The notes under the pieces were generated by a model that was not told where the DNA came from, did not search any database, and saw only the letters and a list, made by a program, of their open reading frames with translations. From Chthonomonas sp035294165 (GTDB lineage: Bacteria; Armatimonadota; Chthonomonadetes; Chthonomonadales; Chthonomonadaceae): 64,000 nucleotides of DNA. The position numbers were made by a program, and so were the translations under genes. The stretch covers positions 1 to 64,000 of the forward strand of contig NZ_DATGLN010000224.1 of assembly GCF_035294165.1 (NCBI RefSeq), given 5' to 3'. Positions 43,896 to 52,791 of the stretch are shown here, piece by piece. Positions within the stretch are counted from its first letter, which is position 1. Each line of letters begins with the position of its first letter.

Positions 43896-44855
43896 TTAAC
43901 GTCCGAGATGTTTACTGAAGAAACGCTGCATGCGATTCAGAAGTCCGCCCACCCCTTCTACTTCCGTCGGTGCCGGGGCAGAGTAGGTAAGCTGATGCGC
44001 TATCTTTCGCACGGCGCGTGCTGCCGGCGAGGAGGGATAGCTCAACAGAAACGGCTTGCCGTTTCGAACGGCTTGCCCCACGGCAGGATCGTGGGGAACG
44101 CTTCCAAGAGATACCACCTCTGTTCCCAGAAAACGGCGGGTGATGGTCACGAGGCGCTCCTGTGCGGAACGGGCTTCCGCTTCGTTCTGGGCCATATTGA
44201 CTGCCAGCATGAGGCGCGACTGCGGGTTTTCGTGATAGACCGTTTTGATAATTGCGTAGGCGTCGGTCAGGGCCGTTGGCTCCGGCGTGGTAACCACCAA
44301 CACCTCTCCGGCAGCGCACAGGAAAGCGAGAACGTTTCGAGCCAAGCCGGCACCTGTGTCTATAAGCACGATGTCTGCTAGCGCATCCAGCTCTCCGAGG
44401 CTTTCAATCAGCGCTTCGCGACGAATGGCGTCGAGATCGGCGAGTTCGGCCAATCCGGAGGCGCCGGCCACAATCCGAATGCCGTTAGGACCGGGGCAAA
44501 GCACCTCGCGCAACGACCGATCGCCATGCGTCACATGCTCTAAATTATATTGCGGATAGACGCCCAGAACTACATGAAGATTAGCCAAGCCGAGATCGGC
44601 ATCCACAACGATCACGCGATTGCCGGTTTCGGCCAAAGCGAGCGAGAGATTGGAGGAGAAGTTCGTTTTGCCTACCCCTCCCTTGCCGCTCGTCACCGCG
44701 ATAACGCGCGCTTTGCGCACACGCGCGGGAGGGGTGACAACGGCCTGCGCAAACGTCTCGGTGCTCTTCTCGGTAAGAGATGGCTCTCTAGCCCCCGCTC
44801 TCTCATCCCGATTTTGACTTGCCAAAGCCCGAAGTCCATGCGCTTGGTCTAGCAT
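43896..44855 (-). CDS. flhG: FlhG/YlxH-type MinD-like ATPase
   Basis: 319 residues. The N-terminus contains DQAHGLR at residues 3-9, matching the DQAxxLR motif by which FlhG stimulates the FlhF GTPase. The deviant Walker A SGKGGVGKT is at 56-64, followed by VIVVDADLGLANL and IVLIDTGAG. The C-terminal NRMQRFFSKHLGR can form a membrane-binding amphipathic helix. FlhG controls number and position of flagella. No flhF is present nearby. It is the first gene of the minus-strand regulator group. Confidence 0.9.
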   Translation of the reverse strand: MLDQAHGLRALASQNRDERAGAREPSLTEKSTETFAQAVVTPPARVRKARVIAVTSGKGGVGKTNFSSNLSLALAETGNRVIVVDADLGLANLHVVLGVYPQYNLEHVTHGDRSLREVLCPGPNGIRIVAGASGLAELADLDAIRREALIESLGELDALADIVLIDTGAGLARNVLAFLCAAGEVLVVTTPEPTALTDAYAIIKTVYHENPQSRLMLAVNMAQNEAEARSAQERLVTITRRFLGTEVVSLGSVPHDPAVGQAVRNGKPFLLSYPSSPAARAVRKIAHQLTYSAPAPTEVEGVGGLLNRMQRFFSKHLGR

Positions 44856-44967
44856 AGGTGAGCGTCTCCTGCGATGAATTTACCTGGTTCGAGTTTCTGA
44901 ACGTGGTGCCGAACCCCATGACGGGCCCCTGTATAGGCGCCCGTTAAGAAGCTATAGTCTTCCCAAA

Positions 44968-44984
44968 TTATCGGCATTATCGGC
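44968..44984 (-). promoter_or_regulatory. Two GCCGATAA boxes (sigma-28 -10-like) upstream of flhG
   Basis: On the minus strand GCCGATAA occurs at 44984-44977 and 44975-44968. This equals the -10 consensus used by FliA-type sigma factors. No matching TAAA -35 element is found at the usual distance, so the call is tentative. Confidence 0.35.
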
Positions 44985-45044
44985 GCGGAAATGTAGGATC
45001 AAGAGAGCTTTTTTAGGGCACTGTCCAGAGGACTTCGCTTTGAC

Positions 45045-45074
45045 TTGACAGAGCCAGCTAATACGAAACATAAT
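45045..45074 (+). promoter_or_regulatory. Probable sigma-70 promoter of the DUF6785 gene
   Basis: TTGACA at 45045-45050 and CATAAT at 45069-45074, 18-bp spacer. The leader to the ATG at 45150 is about 70 nt and includes GGAGG. Confidence 0.65.
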
Positions 45075-45149
45075 GAGCACGGCTCAAGACCATACCTTTG
45101 GTTGCTGCTTCGGCCCCTAACATAGAACTCGGCTCTCCTGGAGGAATGT

Positions 45150-47183
45150 ATGGCGGTTTCGCCAAGCAATCGTTCGCAATCCATAGAGACATCCACGCGC
45201 AGTGCCCTTAGCTTGAAAGCGCTTCTCATCGGGCTTGTGTGTGTGGGGATTACCTGTGTGCTTGTTTGCTATGCCGAGCTCGTCGTCGGGAAAATTCAGA
45301 TCGGCTACCTGCAACTTCCCCCCGTCGTAGTGGGCATGTTAGCCCTGATTTTAGGCCTACAGGCCGTTCTCCGCAAATTTTCGGAGCGTCTCGGCTTAGC
45401 ACAACATGAACTCTATACCATCTATGTCATGATGTTGCTGGCCTCCATGGTTTCCTCGCGCGGCCTTATGGAAAAGCTTATTCCTCTGCTTGTGGTGCCA
45501 AACTACTTTGCTTCTCCCACAAACGGGTGGGCGAACATGTTTTTTAAATGGATTCCGAAATGGGCGGTGCCGTGGGATCCGAAGGGCCCTCCAAAACAGT
45601 TTGTTGCCGCCCGTTTCTTCGATGGCCTGCGCCCCGGAGAGCACATTCCTTGGGCGCTTTGGGCCGTTCCGCTGGTGGCCTGGGGAGTATTCGTAGGCCT
45701 GCTTTTTACCGCCTTCCTTTGTCTCGCTGCCCTCCTAAGGCGCCAATGGACCGATAACGAGCGTCTCACCTTCCCACTGGCGCAACTTCCCTTAGAGATG
45801 ATTCGGGGGGAAAATATCACTATAGGGGGTAGTACTCAACCGAGTTTCCTGAAAAACCGCCTTATGTGGCTGGGCTTCGCCATCCCTGCTTTCGTGTTCG
45901 GCCTAAAAGGACTGCATCAATACGCCCCCGCTGTACCCGATATCACCACCGATATCGATCTCAACAGCCTGCTCTTTTCTCAGCCGCCTTACAACAGCGC
46001 CATCGGCTTTTTTCACGTCTACATCTCGTTCATGGCCATCGGCTTTTTCTACCTCTTGCCCTCCGACCTGCTCTTTTCCCTCTGGTTCTTTTTTCTGCTA
46101 ACCCGACTGGAGGACGTTCTCGGTGCCCGCTTCGGCTATCAGTTCCCCACCATGCCCATGTACGGCTGCAAAACCTACCAAGGCTACCAGTTTATAGGAT
46201 GTTATCTCACCCTCGTAGGCTATATGATCTACACGGCACGCCCCTATCTTCGAGCCATCTGGGGCGCCTTGTGGGCCTGGAAGCGGCCCGCCCGTCTGCC
46301 GGGCGAAGAGAATGAACTGTTGCCTAACCGCTTTGCTACATTCGGCCTCGTGGGCAGCGTGTTGCTGCTTGCACTATGGCTGCACCTGCTGGGAATGAGC
46401 TATTGGCTCGCTCTTTTTGAGCTGGGAGTAGGCATATTCGTTATCGCCCTCGTCATGGCGCGTAGCACCTCTGAGGCCGGCATGTTGATGACCGAAACCT
46501 GCTTTCGTCCCACCGACATCTACCGAATGGTAGGCGACCTACGCAACTTAGGCCCGGCTAATCTCACCTCCCTCGCCTTCCTCGATGCCGTTATGCTGCG
46601 TGACCAACGCGGCCTGATTCTCACCGGTTTTCTCGACTCGATGAAGCTTGCCGATGGTTTATATGTGCGCCGCCGAACTCTTGTACCGGTTTTCGTGCTT
46701 GCGTTTGTCACAGCGCTGCTCGTCTCCGGCTACTACAGCATCCATCTGCCTTATACCTATGGTGCTGTGCAGATGTATAGCTATGTATATCAGGGTAATC
46801 CGGTTTGGGCTTTTACCGACGCCGCCTCTACCATGAACCATACCAATCCCAACATTCAGTTCTTCGACATACTTAACTTTGGGATAGGAATCTTGGTAAC
46901 GGTGCTGATCGTAGCGTTGCGCAGCCGTCTACCTTGGTTTCCCTTTCATCCCCTTGGCTACGCGCTCTCCGGCAGTTGGACGATGATGGTGTTCTGGTTT
47001 CCGTGTCTTGTGGCGTGGGTTTTAAAATCGCTTATCATTCGCTATGGAGGCATGAAACTCTACGCACGCCTGCGCCCTCTTTTTCTGGGGGCCGTGTTGG
47101 GCGAGTTCATTATGGCCATCCTCTTCACCGCACCGGCCATCTTCAACCGCTTTACACCCACTCCCACCTTCCCCTGGCCGTAG
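45150..47183 (+). CDS. Large polytopic membrane protein (DUF6785/DUF6784 type)
   Basis: 677 residues with about 13-15 membrane helices. GGAGG lies 8-9 bp before the ATG. Characteristic stretches include QHELYTIYVMMLLASMVSSRG, WTDNERLTFPLAQLPLEMI and GYQFIGCYLTLVGYMIYTARP. I recognise the layout as the DUF6785-type proteins common in Planctomycetota and Armatimonadota, which recall OPT-family transporters; substrate is unknown. It stands alone on the plus strand, converging with glnB 4 bp away, so it is a single-gene transcript. Confidence 0.8.
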   Translation: MAVSPSNRSQSIETSTRSALSLKALLIGLVCVGITCVLVCYAELVVGKIQIGYLQLPPVVVGMLALILGLQAVLRKFSERLGLAQHELYTIYVMMLLASMVSSRGLMEKLIPLLVVPNYFASPTNGWANMFFKWIPKWAVPWDPKGPPKQFVAARFFDGLRPGEHIPWALWAVPLVAWGVFVGLLFTAFLCLAALLRRQWTDNERLTFPLAQLPLEMIRGENITIGGSTQPSFLKNRLMWLGFAIPAFVFGLKGLHQYAPAVPDITTDIDLNSLLFSQPPYNSAIGFFHVYISFMAIGFFYLLPSDLLFSLWFFFLLTRLEDVLGARFGYQFPTMPMYGCKTYQGYQFIGCYLTLVGYMIYTARPYLRAIWGALWAWKRPARLPGEENELLPNRFATFGLVGSVLLLALWLHLLGMSYWLALFELGVGIFVIALVMARSTSEAGMLMTETCFRPTDIYRMVGDLRNLGPANLTSLAFLDAVMLRDQRGLILTGFLDSMKLADGLYVRRRTLVPVFVLAFVTALLVSGYYSIHLPYTYGAVQMYSYVYQGNPVWAFTDAASTMNHTNPNIQFFDILNFGIGILVTVLIVALRSRLPWFPFHPLGYALSGSWTMMVFWFPCLVAWVLKSLIIRYGGMKLYARLRPLFLGAVLGEFIMAILFTAPAIFNRFTPTPTFPWP

Positions 47184-47187
47184 TGAA

Positions 47188-47526
47188 TCAGATGGCCTCT
47201 TCGCCCCGCTCTTCTGTGCGAATACGCACCGCATCGTCGGCCGGCAGAATAAAAATTTTGCCATCTCCCGGCTCACCCGTACGGGCGTGACGCAAGATGG
47301 TCTCCACAATCGTTTCGACCTCCTCATCACGGGCAACGATCTCCAGCTTCACCTTAATGGGCAAAGGGATGGCGTATTCCGCGCCCCTATAGCTCTCACG
47401 GTGCCCCTGTTGCCGTCCGCTCCCGCGCACATCCTGCACCGACATGCCCGTAACCCCAATCTCGCCTAGTGCGATCTTCACCGCATCCAACCGACTAGGG
47501 CGAATAATGGCCTCTATTCTCTTCAA
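47188..47526 (-). CDS. glnB: Nitrogen regulatory protein PII
   Basis: 112 residues from the TTG at 47526, which overlaps the upstream stop (TTGA) and follows GGAGGAGG; this gives the standard PII length. The T-loop RESYRGAEY carries Y51, the uridylylation site in proteobacterial PII, and the C-terminal GEPGDGKIFILPADDAVRIRT is typical. PII senses ATP/ADP and 2-oxoglutarate. It ends the ATP-grasp/alpha-E/transglutaminase operon; no amtB or glnA is adjacent, so its target here is not evident. Confidence 0.92.
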   Translation of the reverse strand: MKRIEAIIRPSRLDAVKIALGEIGVTGMSVQDVRGSGRQQGHRESYRGAEYAIPLPIKVKLEIVARDEEVETIVETILRHARTGEPGDGKIFILPADDAVRIRTEERGEEAI

Positions 47527-48410
47527 CTCTCCTCCTCCAACCACACCCGCACGCTCGTCTCCATCTGATGATCGGCCGGCCCATGATACACTCCGCGTAT
47601 CGGTGAAACATCGTAATAGTCTCTACCATGATGCACCTTAATGTAATGCCCGTTCACCACCAGGTTGTTGGTTGGGTCGAACCCATGCCAAGCTCCATCG
47701 GGCAGAAGGCATTCCACCCAAGCGTGCATAGCATCGCCGCCGATGAGATGTTTCTCTTCTGACCACCCGCTCTCTTTCGTTCCACTTCCGGTATAGATAT
47801 AGCCGCTCACATAGCGCGAGGGAATGCGCTGCCGACGACATATGGCCAACATGAGGTGAGCAAAGTCTTGGCAGACGCCGCGCTTCTGTTGCAGCACCTG
47901 TTGAATAGGGGTATCAACACGTGTAGAGCCGGGCGCATACTCTAACACCCGATGCAACAGGCGGATGAGGGCGATAAGAAAGGTGGCCGTTGCCGGCCCG
48001 CCGGCCTGTCGTCTGGCAAGCTGTGCAATGCGATCGGTCTCCGGCGTCAAAGGAACTAATGGAGTTGGTGACAGATAGTCATAAAAACGCTGCCGTACCC
48101 CCTCGCGGGCATAGAACTCGCTGTCATCCTCGTGCATCTGAAGCCCTACAAAAGGGTCTTGAATATGTGTAGTAACTTCTGAATAAGCCCGAATGGTCAG
48201 CGCGTTATGTGGGGCACGGATGTTGAAATGGTGCACCGTACCGCTTGGCAGCTCGTAGCTAAAAATGCGCGCTTTAGGCTCTATGTCAAGCTCGAAGGTC
48301 CGACAGGTCTGATTGTTATCGCTCACGGGCATCAACCGAAGCTCGTTATAACTATCTCTCACCGCCGCCGGATAGGCATAGCGCGTAGTATGACGTACAC
48401 ACAGTTGCAT
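47523..48410 (-). CDS. Transglutaminase-like cysteine protease family protein
   Basis: 295 residues. An N-terminal bacterial transglutaminase-like region (RHTTRYAYPAAVRDSYNELR) precedes the catalytic domain with Cys in KRGVCQDFAHLM, His in GDAMHAWVE and Asp in WHGFDPTNN. No signal peptide is seen. In many bacteria this family is encoded with an alpha-E protein and a circularly permuted ATP-grasp protein, as here; the set may make or process a peptide, but its product is unknown. It overlaps glnB by 4 bp. Confidence 0.9.
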   Translation of the reverse strand: MQLCVRHTTRYAYPAAVRDSYNELRLMPVSDNNQTCRTFELDIEPKARIFSYELPSGTVHHFNIRAPHNALTIRAYSEVTTHIQDPFVGLQMHEDDSEFYAREGVRQRFYDYLSPTPLVPLTPETDRIAQLARRQAGGPATATFLIALIRLLHRVLEYAPGSTRVDTPIQQVLQQKRGVCQDFAHLMLAICRRQRIPSRYVSGYIYTGSGTKESGWSEEKHLIGGDAMHAWVECLLPDGAWHGFDPTNNLVVNGHYIKVHHGRDYYDVSPIRGVYHGPADHQMETSVRVWLEEES

Positions 48411-48509
48411 AATTTTCTAAAAGGCTTTGATTAGGCGGATATCTCGCCGTAAAGTCTGCTTTCCCTTAAGTGTCTCATCTCACTTCTCAGTAGGCTCTCC
48501 TTTCCCGTC

Positions 48510-49466
48510 CTAATACGCAAGATACTGCATAGAAATCGCCTCACCTATCTCGGCACATCGGCGCTGCACATCGTTCAAAAAGGAATGAAGTCCGGCCGCC
48601 ACGATCTCTTTAGCGCGACTATAGGTGAGATCGGCAAGGAGGCGCCCTACACGCAGCTCGGCTTCATTGCGCGGCTCGGCTTGTGGGTTCCCACCAATGC
48701 GGCGCAAACATCCCTCCACACGCGCGATGCCATGACGTACCGAGGCGGGGAAACGGATGTCGAACACGAGAAAATCCACCACCCCTTCCGGGCGAATGCC
48801 CTCCTGGTGCACCTTTCGGTACATCTCAAAAGCGCTTACCGACTTCAGCACGGCGATCCATTGATGGATATCGAGCGTCACTTCTAGTGTCGGCGAGCGA
48901 TCTCCAAGTAACTCCTTGTACTTTATATCGAGCAGCCGCGGTGTTTGGGAGGCACGTTCTAAAAAACGCCCCGCATCAAGCCAATCACGCGCTTCATCCA
49001 TTAGCATCGTCCGGTTTAAAATGCCCTGAAAGAGGTGCGAGGCATCCTTCACCATCTGAAAGAAGACGTGAGGCGAGTCGGCCAGCAGTTTCTCCACATT
49101 CCATTCGCGCATTCTAAGATAGGCGGCGTTAAGGCTCTCCCACATCTCGGAGGAGAGCTGTTCGCGTACCACGCGCGCACTGTGGCGTGCCCGCTCCCAA
49201 CAGGAAAGGATGGAGTTGGGATTCTCCACATCGAAAGCGAAAAAGTGCAGCACGTCGCGGTCGTGCTGCCCGGTATATCGGGCTGCGTAGGCCTCTGTGC
49301 TGCCGGCAATGGCCAGCAGGGTCTCCCAATGCAGCGTCTCAGCCTGTGTTGGCGAACTCATCTCTAGAGCGGTAGAATAGTGCACATCCACCATGCGTGC
49401 CGTGGCCTCTGCACGTTCTACATAGCGTCCTATCCAAAAGCAGGCATCCGCCTCTCGACACAACAT
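48510..49466 (-). CDS. Alpha-E domain protein
   Basis: 318 residues from the ATG at 49466, 2 bp after the stop of the ATP-grasp gene and behind GGGGAGG. All-helical, with the family start MLCREADACFWIGRYVERAE and NRTMLMDEARDWLDAGRFLE in the middle. Alpha-E proteins (DUF403) accompany circularly permuted ATP-grasp ligases and transglutaminase-like proteins; their biochemical role is not established. About 100 bp separate it from the transglutaminase-like gene. Confidence 0.9.
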   Translation of the reverse strand: MLCREADACFWIGRYVERAEATARMVDVHYSTALEMSSPTQAETLHWETLLAIAGSTEAYAARYTGQHDRDVLHFFAFDVENPNSILSCWERARHSARVVREQLSSEMWESLNAAYLRMREWNVEKLLADSPHVFFQMVKDASHLFQGILNRTMLMDEARDWLDAGRFLERASQTPRLLDIKYKELLGDRSPTLEVTLDIHQWIAVLKSVSAFEMYRKVHQEGIRPEGVVDFLVFDIRFPASVRHGIARVEGCLRRIGGNPQAEPRNEAELRVGRLLADLTYSRAKEIVAAGLHSFLNDVQRRCAEIGEAISMQYLAY

Positions 49467-49468
49467 CG

Positions 49469-51016
49469 TCACTGCGCCTCCCCGCCCCGTTTTGGTGAAG
49501 ACCACGCTCGCTGCCGTTGGCCTAAAAATGCCGGCCTGCCTAAATCCTCCACCGGAGGCCTCTCTCCTCGATGTTCACCGGCTAAAACCCACGTATCCTT
49601 ACTGCCTCCGCCTTGCGAGCTGTTGACCACGAACGAGCCTTTACGCAATGCCACCCGGGTGAGGCCTCCCGGAATCACGGTAACGCCTTTACGGCCATAG
49701 AGAATATAAGGCCGCAAGTCCACATGCCGCCCCTCGAAATGGTCATCAATAAAGGTAGGCACACTTGAAAAACGCACCAGAGGCTGGGCAATGTAGTTAC
49801 GCGGGTTCGCCTCTATCTTGCGTGCAAACTCCTCTCGCTCCTGCGCAGTCGCCTGCGGGCCGATCAGCATGCCGTAGCCGCCCGACTCGTTGGCCGCTTT
49901 GACGACGAGCGTGTCTAAATGCGCCAGGATATGTTTCCGCTGTAGGTCTTCATAGGCCACATAGGTCTCGACGTTAGGAAGAATCGGGTCTTCCTGCAGA
50001 TAGTAGCGAATGATGCGCGGCACGTAAGCATAGATCACCTTGTCGTCGGCAACACCGGTGCCTATCGAGTTTGCCAAAGCCACATTACCCGCGCGATGAG
50101 CATTTACCAGGCCGGGAACACCAAGCAACGAATCCGGTCGGAAAACCAACGGGTCAAGGAAGTCGTCATCCACACGCCGATAGATCACATCCACCCGCTG
50201 TGGCCCGCGCGTGGTTTTCATAAACACACAGTTATCTTCCACAAAAAGGTCTCGCCCTTCCACCAACGCGATCCCTAGCTGCTGCGCAAGGAAAGCATGT
50301 TCAAAGTAGGCGCTGTTGTAAGGGCCTGGGGTCAGAAGAACCACACACGGGTTCTCCTTGCATTCTGCGGGGGCGAGTTCCCTAAGGTTTTCAAGCAGTT
50401 GGGTAGTGTAGTGGTCTATGGAGCGCACGGCATAATCCTGAAAAAGCTGGGGGAACACCCTAGTCAGCGTGGTTCGGTTCTGCAAAACGTAGGAGACACC
50501 CGACGGACAACGAAGATTGTCTTCAAGTACAAGATAGCGCCCATCGGCATCGCGAAGGATATCCGTACCGCAGATATGTACGTAGATGCCCCCCGGCGGG
50601 TTAGCTCCTAAAAACTCCCTGCGAAAAAAGGTGGCACTCAGCACTAACTCCCAAGGCACCACATGATCATGCAGGATTTTTTGATCGTGATATACATCCT
50701 GCAAAAAGAGGTTGAGCGCCACGATGCGTTGAGTCAGCCCTTTTTCAAGTACCGCCCATTCCTGAGAGGGGATGATTCGCGGGATTAGGTCGAGCGGGAA
50801 AGGCCGTTCGCAACCGCTCTCATCGCCGTAGACAGTAAAGGTAATCCCCTGCTCCATAAAAATGCGCTCGGCCAGGCGACACCTACGCCGATACTCCTCT
50901 AAAGACATTTGGGAAAGACGCAAAAAGAGCTGCCGATAGTGAGAGCGCGGATGTCCATCCGGCTCAAACATCTCGTCATAACCTTCTTCAATTGTGTAGC
51001 CATCAAAGAGCGACAT
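49469..51016 (-). CDS. Circularly permuted ATP-grasp type 2 protein
   Basis: 515 residues from the ATG at 51016 (MSLFDGYTIEE), preceded by GAGGAG; an in-frame TTG at 51064 lacks a ribosome site. Family stretches include EQGITFTVYGDESGCERPFP, DILRDADGRYLVLEDNLRCP, VDVIYRRVDDDFLDPL and KAANESGGYGMLIG. These proteins (DUF404/DUF407) are thought to form amide bonds in an uncharacterised peptide, working with alpha-E and transglutaminase-like partners, both encoded next. First gene of the operon that ends in glnB. Confidence 0.9.
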   Translation of the reverse strand: MSLFDGYTIEEGYDEMFEPDGHPRSHYRQLFLRLSQMSLEEYRRRCRLAERIFMEQGITFTVYGDESGCERPFPLDLIPRIIPSQEWAVLEKGLTQRIVALNLFLQDVYHDQKILHDHVVPWELVLSATFFRREFLGANPPGGIYVHICGTDILRDADGRYLVLEDNLRCPSGVSYVLQNRTTLTRVFPQLFQDYAVRSIDHYTTQLLENLRELAPAECKENPCVVLLTPGPYNSAYFEHAFLAQQLGIALVEGRDLFVEDNCVFMKTTRGPQRVDVIYRRVDDDFLDPLVFRPDSLLGVPGLVNAHRAGNVALANSIGTGVADDKVIYAYVPRIIRYYLQEDPILPNVETYVAYEDLQRKHILAHLDTLVVKAANESGGYGMLIGPQATAQEREEFARKIEANPRNYIAQPLVRFSSVPTFIDDHFEGRHVDLRPYILYGRKGVTVIPGGLTRVALRKGSFVVNSSQGGGSKDTWVLAGEHRGERPPVEDLGRPAFLGQRQRAWSSPKRGGEAQ

Positions 51017-51303
51017 AGGACCGAAAATCTCCTCAACATACGTCGGCCCGTCGTTGCGCCGCAAAGTTCCGATATACAGATGAGTGACGCGCCCAAACCT
51101 TCTCTTCTACTACCAAGAGAGGGCAGAAACTAGACATCATTTTACCCTTTACCCTCGAACTTCCTGCTTCTGTTGCAGGAAGACACCGCTCTACAAAAGT
51201 CTTCATTGGATGATCTCCACGCCCACGAAAGGTGCTTTCCGCATACAATTCTCACATGGTGAGGAAGCAATCTGTCTATGCGCAAAAAATTGTCTATAAA
51301 TCG
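51017..51303. other. Intergenic region upstream of the ATP-grasp operon
   Basis: No gene seen. It contains a perfect 8-bp-stem hairpin (51160-51167 with 51175-51182, 7-nt loop) and a small palindrome CTCAC-ATG-GTGAG at 51251-51263 between divergent genes. No clear minus-strand promoter was identified. Confidence 0.45.
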
Positions 51304-51332
51304 TTGACACTCCGTTATAACTGTGTTACAAT
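51304..51332 (+). promoter_or_regulatory. Sigma-70-type promoter of the porin gene
   Basis: TTGACA at 51304-51309, 17-bp spacer, TACAAT at 51327-51332. A leader of about 110 nt follows, ending in AGGAG before the ATG at 51449. Confidence 0.8.
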
Positions 51333-51448
51333 GGAATAGGCGGCGGTGCTCCCACGCGGTTCAAACTCGATAACGCCTTGTGCCCGTGGAAGTAACCCGT
51401 CTTCTAAGCGAATCTATTCCCAAATAAACTCACATCAGGAGAGACTCT

Positions 51449-52732
51449 ATGCGTTTTTTTCGTCAAAAGATGTTTGTACTGCTCTGTACCGTAGTTGTCG
51501 CTAATTTTTTTGTAATAAACGCTTCTTCGCAAACGGTAGTGCCATCGAATGGACACGGATTCTCCTTTAGCCCTGAATGGCGCATCCGCAACGATGAAAG
51601 CAACAGCGCTATCGTCAGTACCGGCAACACTGCCTACAACCAAGAGTGGATCAGCCGCCTTCGCCTCGGTTTCGGATGGAGCGACCCATCCGGTCTTACC
51701 CTCTTTCTTCAACCGCAATATAGTTGGGGCAATACTACAAACAGCGGCCATATCGCCGTTGTCAACGACTTCGACGTCTTTCAAGGCTACGCTCAGGGCG
51801 GCAAAGGCCGCTATCAATGGAGATTAGGACGCCAAGTGCTGGCCTTTGGTGATGGCCGCCTCATCGCCTCCCCAGAATGGAATAACTACGGACGCACCTT
51901 CGACGCCGCTCGGTTCACCTTTAAAAGCACACGCCAGACCACCGACCTCTTCTTCGGCAAAACCGGTTTTGCTAATGGCGTTACCACAGTGCCTACGCTC
52001 TACGGGGTCTATGGCGTGGAGAAGTTTCTACCCAAACTTAGCTCCGACCTCTACGTCCTGCTTAAAAACGATCGCGTTGCAGGGGCGAACCTCAGCGTTT
52101 TTACTTTGGGCGCTCGACCGGTCATCGATCTGATTCCCCACACGCACATCACCATCGAGCCGGCATTTCAGTTCGGCCACTTCGGGGGCAAAGCCATTGG
52201 CGCGTGGGCTTACGCCGCTGTAGCCACCTACACTTTTCCCGGGCCTGCAGCCCTCCATTTCGTTGTAGAACACGACTTCGCCAGTGGTGGCAGTCCCACC
52301 GACCCAGCCCATTACGAAACGTTCGATCAACTCTTTCCCTCTACGCACGGCAAATCGGGCATTCTAGACTACATGGGCTGGCGCAACATGCGCCATTGGC
52401 ATATGGGCATGGGGTTTGCAGCTACGAAACGCCTTACCCTTTCGGTGGATGGCCACTTTCTCTCCCTCGCCGATGGCCGGGACTACTGGTACGGCGTGAA
52501 CGGCGCACCGGTAAAAGGCAGCAATGGCAAACCTCTTTGGAGCCCCACCGGCGCAGCCGGCAGAGACATCGGTTCGGAAGTAGATATCGTTGCCGACTAT
52601 CGGGTAAGCGCCTACCTCGGTCTCTCTATCGGCTACAGCCACTTCTGGCCAGGGCACTACATCAAAACGCTTGATCCAACGCAGTCTCATGAAGTCAACT
52701 GGTTCTACGTGCAGCCCACCTACCGTTTCTAA
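51449..52732 (+). CDS. Outer-membrane beta-barrel protein (alginate-export/porin-like)
   Basis: 427 residues. Signal peptide at about 1-28 (MFVLLCTVVVANFFVINASSQ), then alternating amphipathic strands (QYSWGNTT, YQWRLGRQVLAFGDGRLI, FTFKSTRQTTDLFFGK). The chain ends in the outer-membrane assembly signature with a terminal Phe (VQPTYRF). The GRQVLAFGDGRLIASPEW stretch resembles alginate-export family barrels. Substrate unknown. Monocistronic: own promoter at 51304-51332 and a strong terminator at 52748-52791. Supports a diderm envelope. Confidence 0.85.
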   Translation: MRFFRQKMFVLLCTVVVANFFVINASSQTVVPSNGHGFSFSPEWRIRNDESNSAIVSTGNTAYNQEWISRLRLGFGWSDPSGLTLFLQPQYSWGNTTNSGHIAVVNDFDVFQGYAQGGKGRYQWRLGRQVLAFGDGRLIASPEWNNYGRTFDAARFTFKSTRQTTDLFFGKTGFANGVTTVPTLYGVYGVEKFLPKLSSDLYVLLKNDRVAGANLSVFTLGARPVIDLIPHTHITIEPAFQFGHFGGKAIGAWAYAAVATYTFPGPAALHFVVEHDFASGGSPTDPAHYETFDQLFPSTHGKSGILDYMGWRNMRHWHMGMGFAATKRLTLSVDGHFLSLADGRDYWYGVNGAPVKGSNGKPLWSPTGAAGRDIGSEVDIVADYRVSAYLGLSIGYSHFWPGHYIKTLDPTQSHEVNWFYVQPTYRF

Positions 52733-52747
52733 CAACCAGAGAAGCTC

Positions 52748-52791
52748 ACCCTCCTTGGCTCCCCCAAAGAAGCCAAGGAGGGTCTTTTTTT
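52748..52791 (+). terminator. Rho-independent terminator of the porin gene
   Basis: A 13-bp perfect stem (52748-52760 with 52771-52783), 10-nt loop and a T7 run at 52785-52791. It reaches the stop codon of the convergent methyltransferase gene. Confidence 0.92.

Larger units (their letters stand above)
44856..45149. other. Intergenic region between flhG and the DUF6785 gene
   Basis: 294 bp between two divergent genes. It holds a plus-strand promoter (45045-45074) and two minus-strand GCCGATAA boxes (44968-44984). No coding sequence or RNA gene is seen in the rest. Confidence 0.6.

Noticed and set aside
51333..51448. Possible riboswitch in the porin leader
   Set aside because: Some pairing (CCACG with CGTGG) exists, but no known riboswitch core was recognised.
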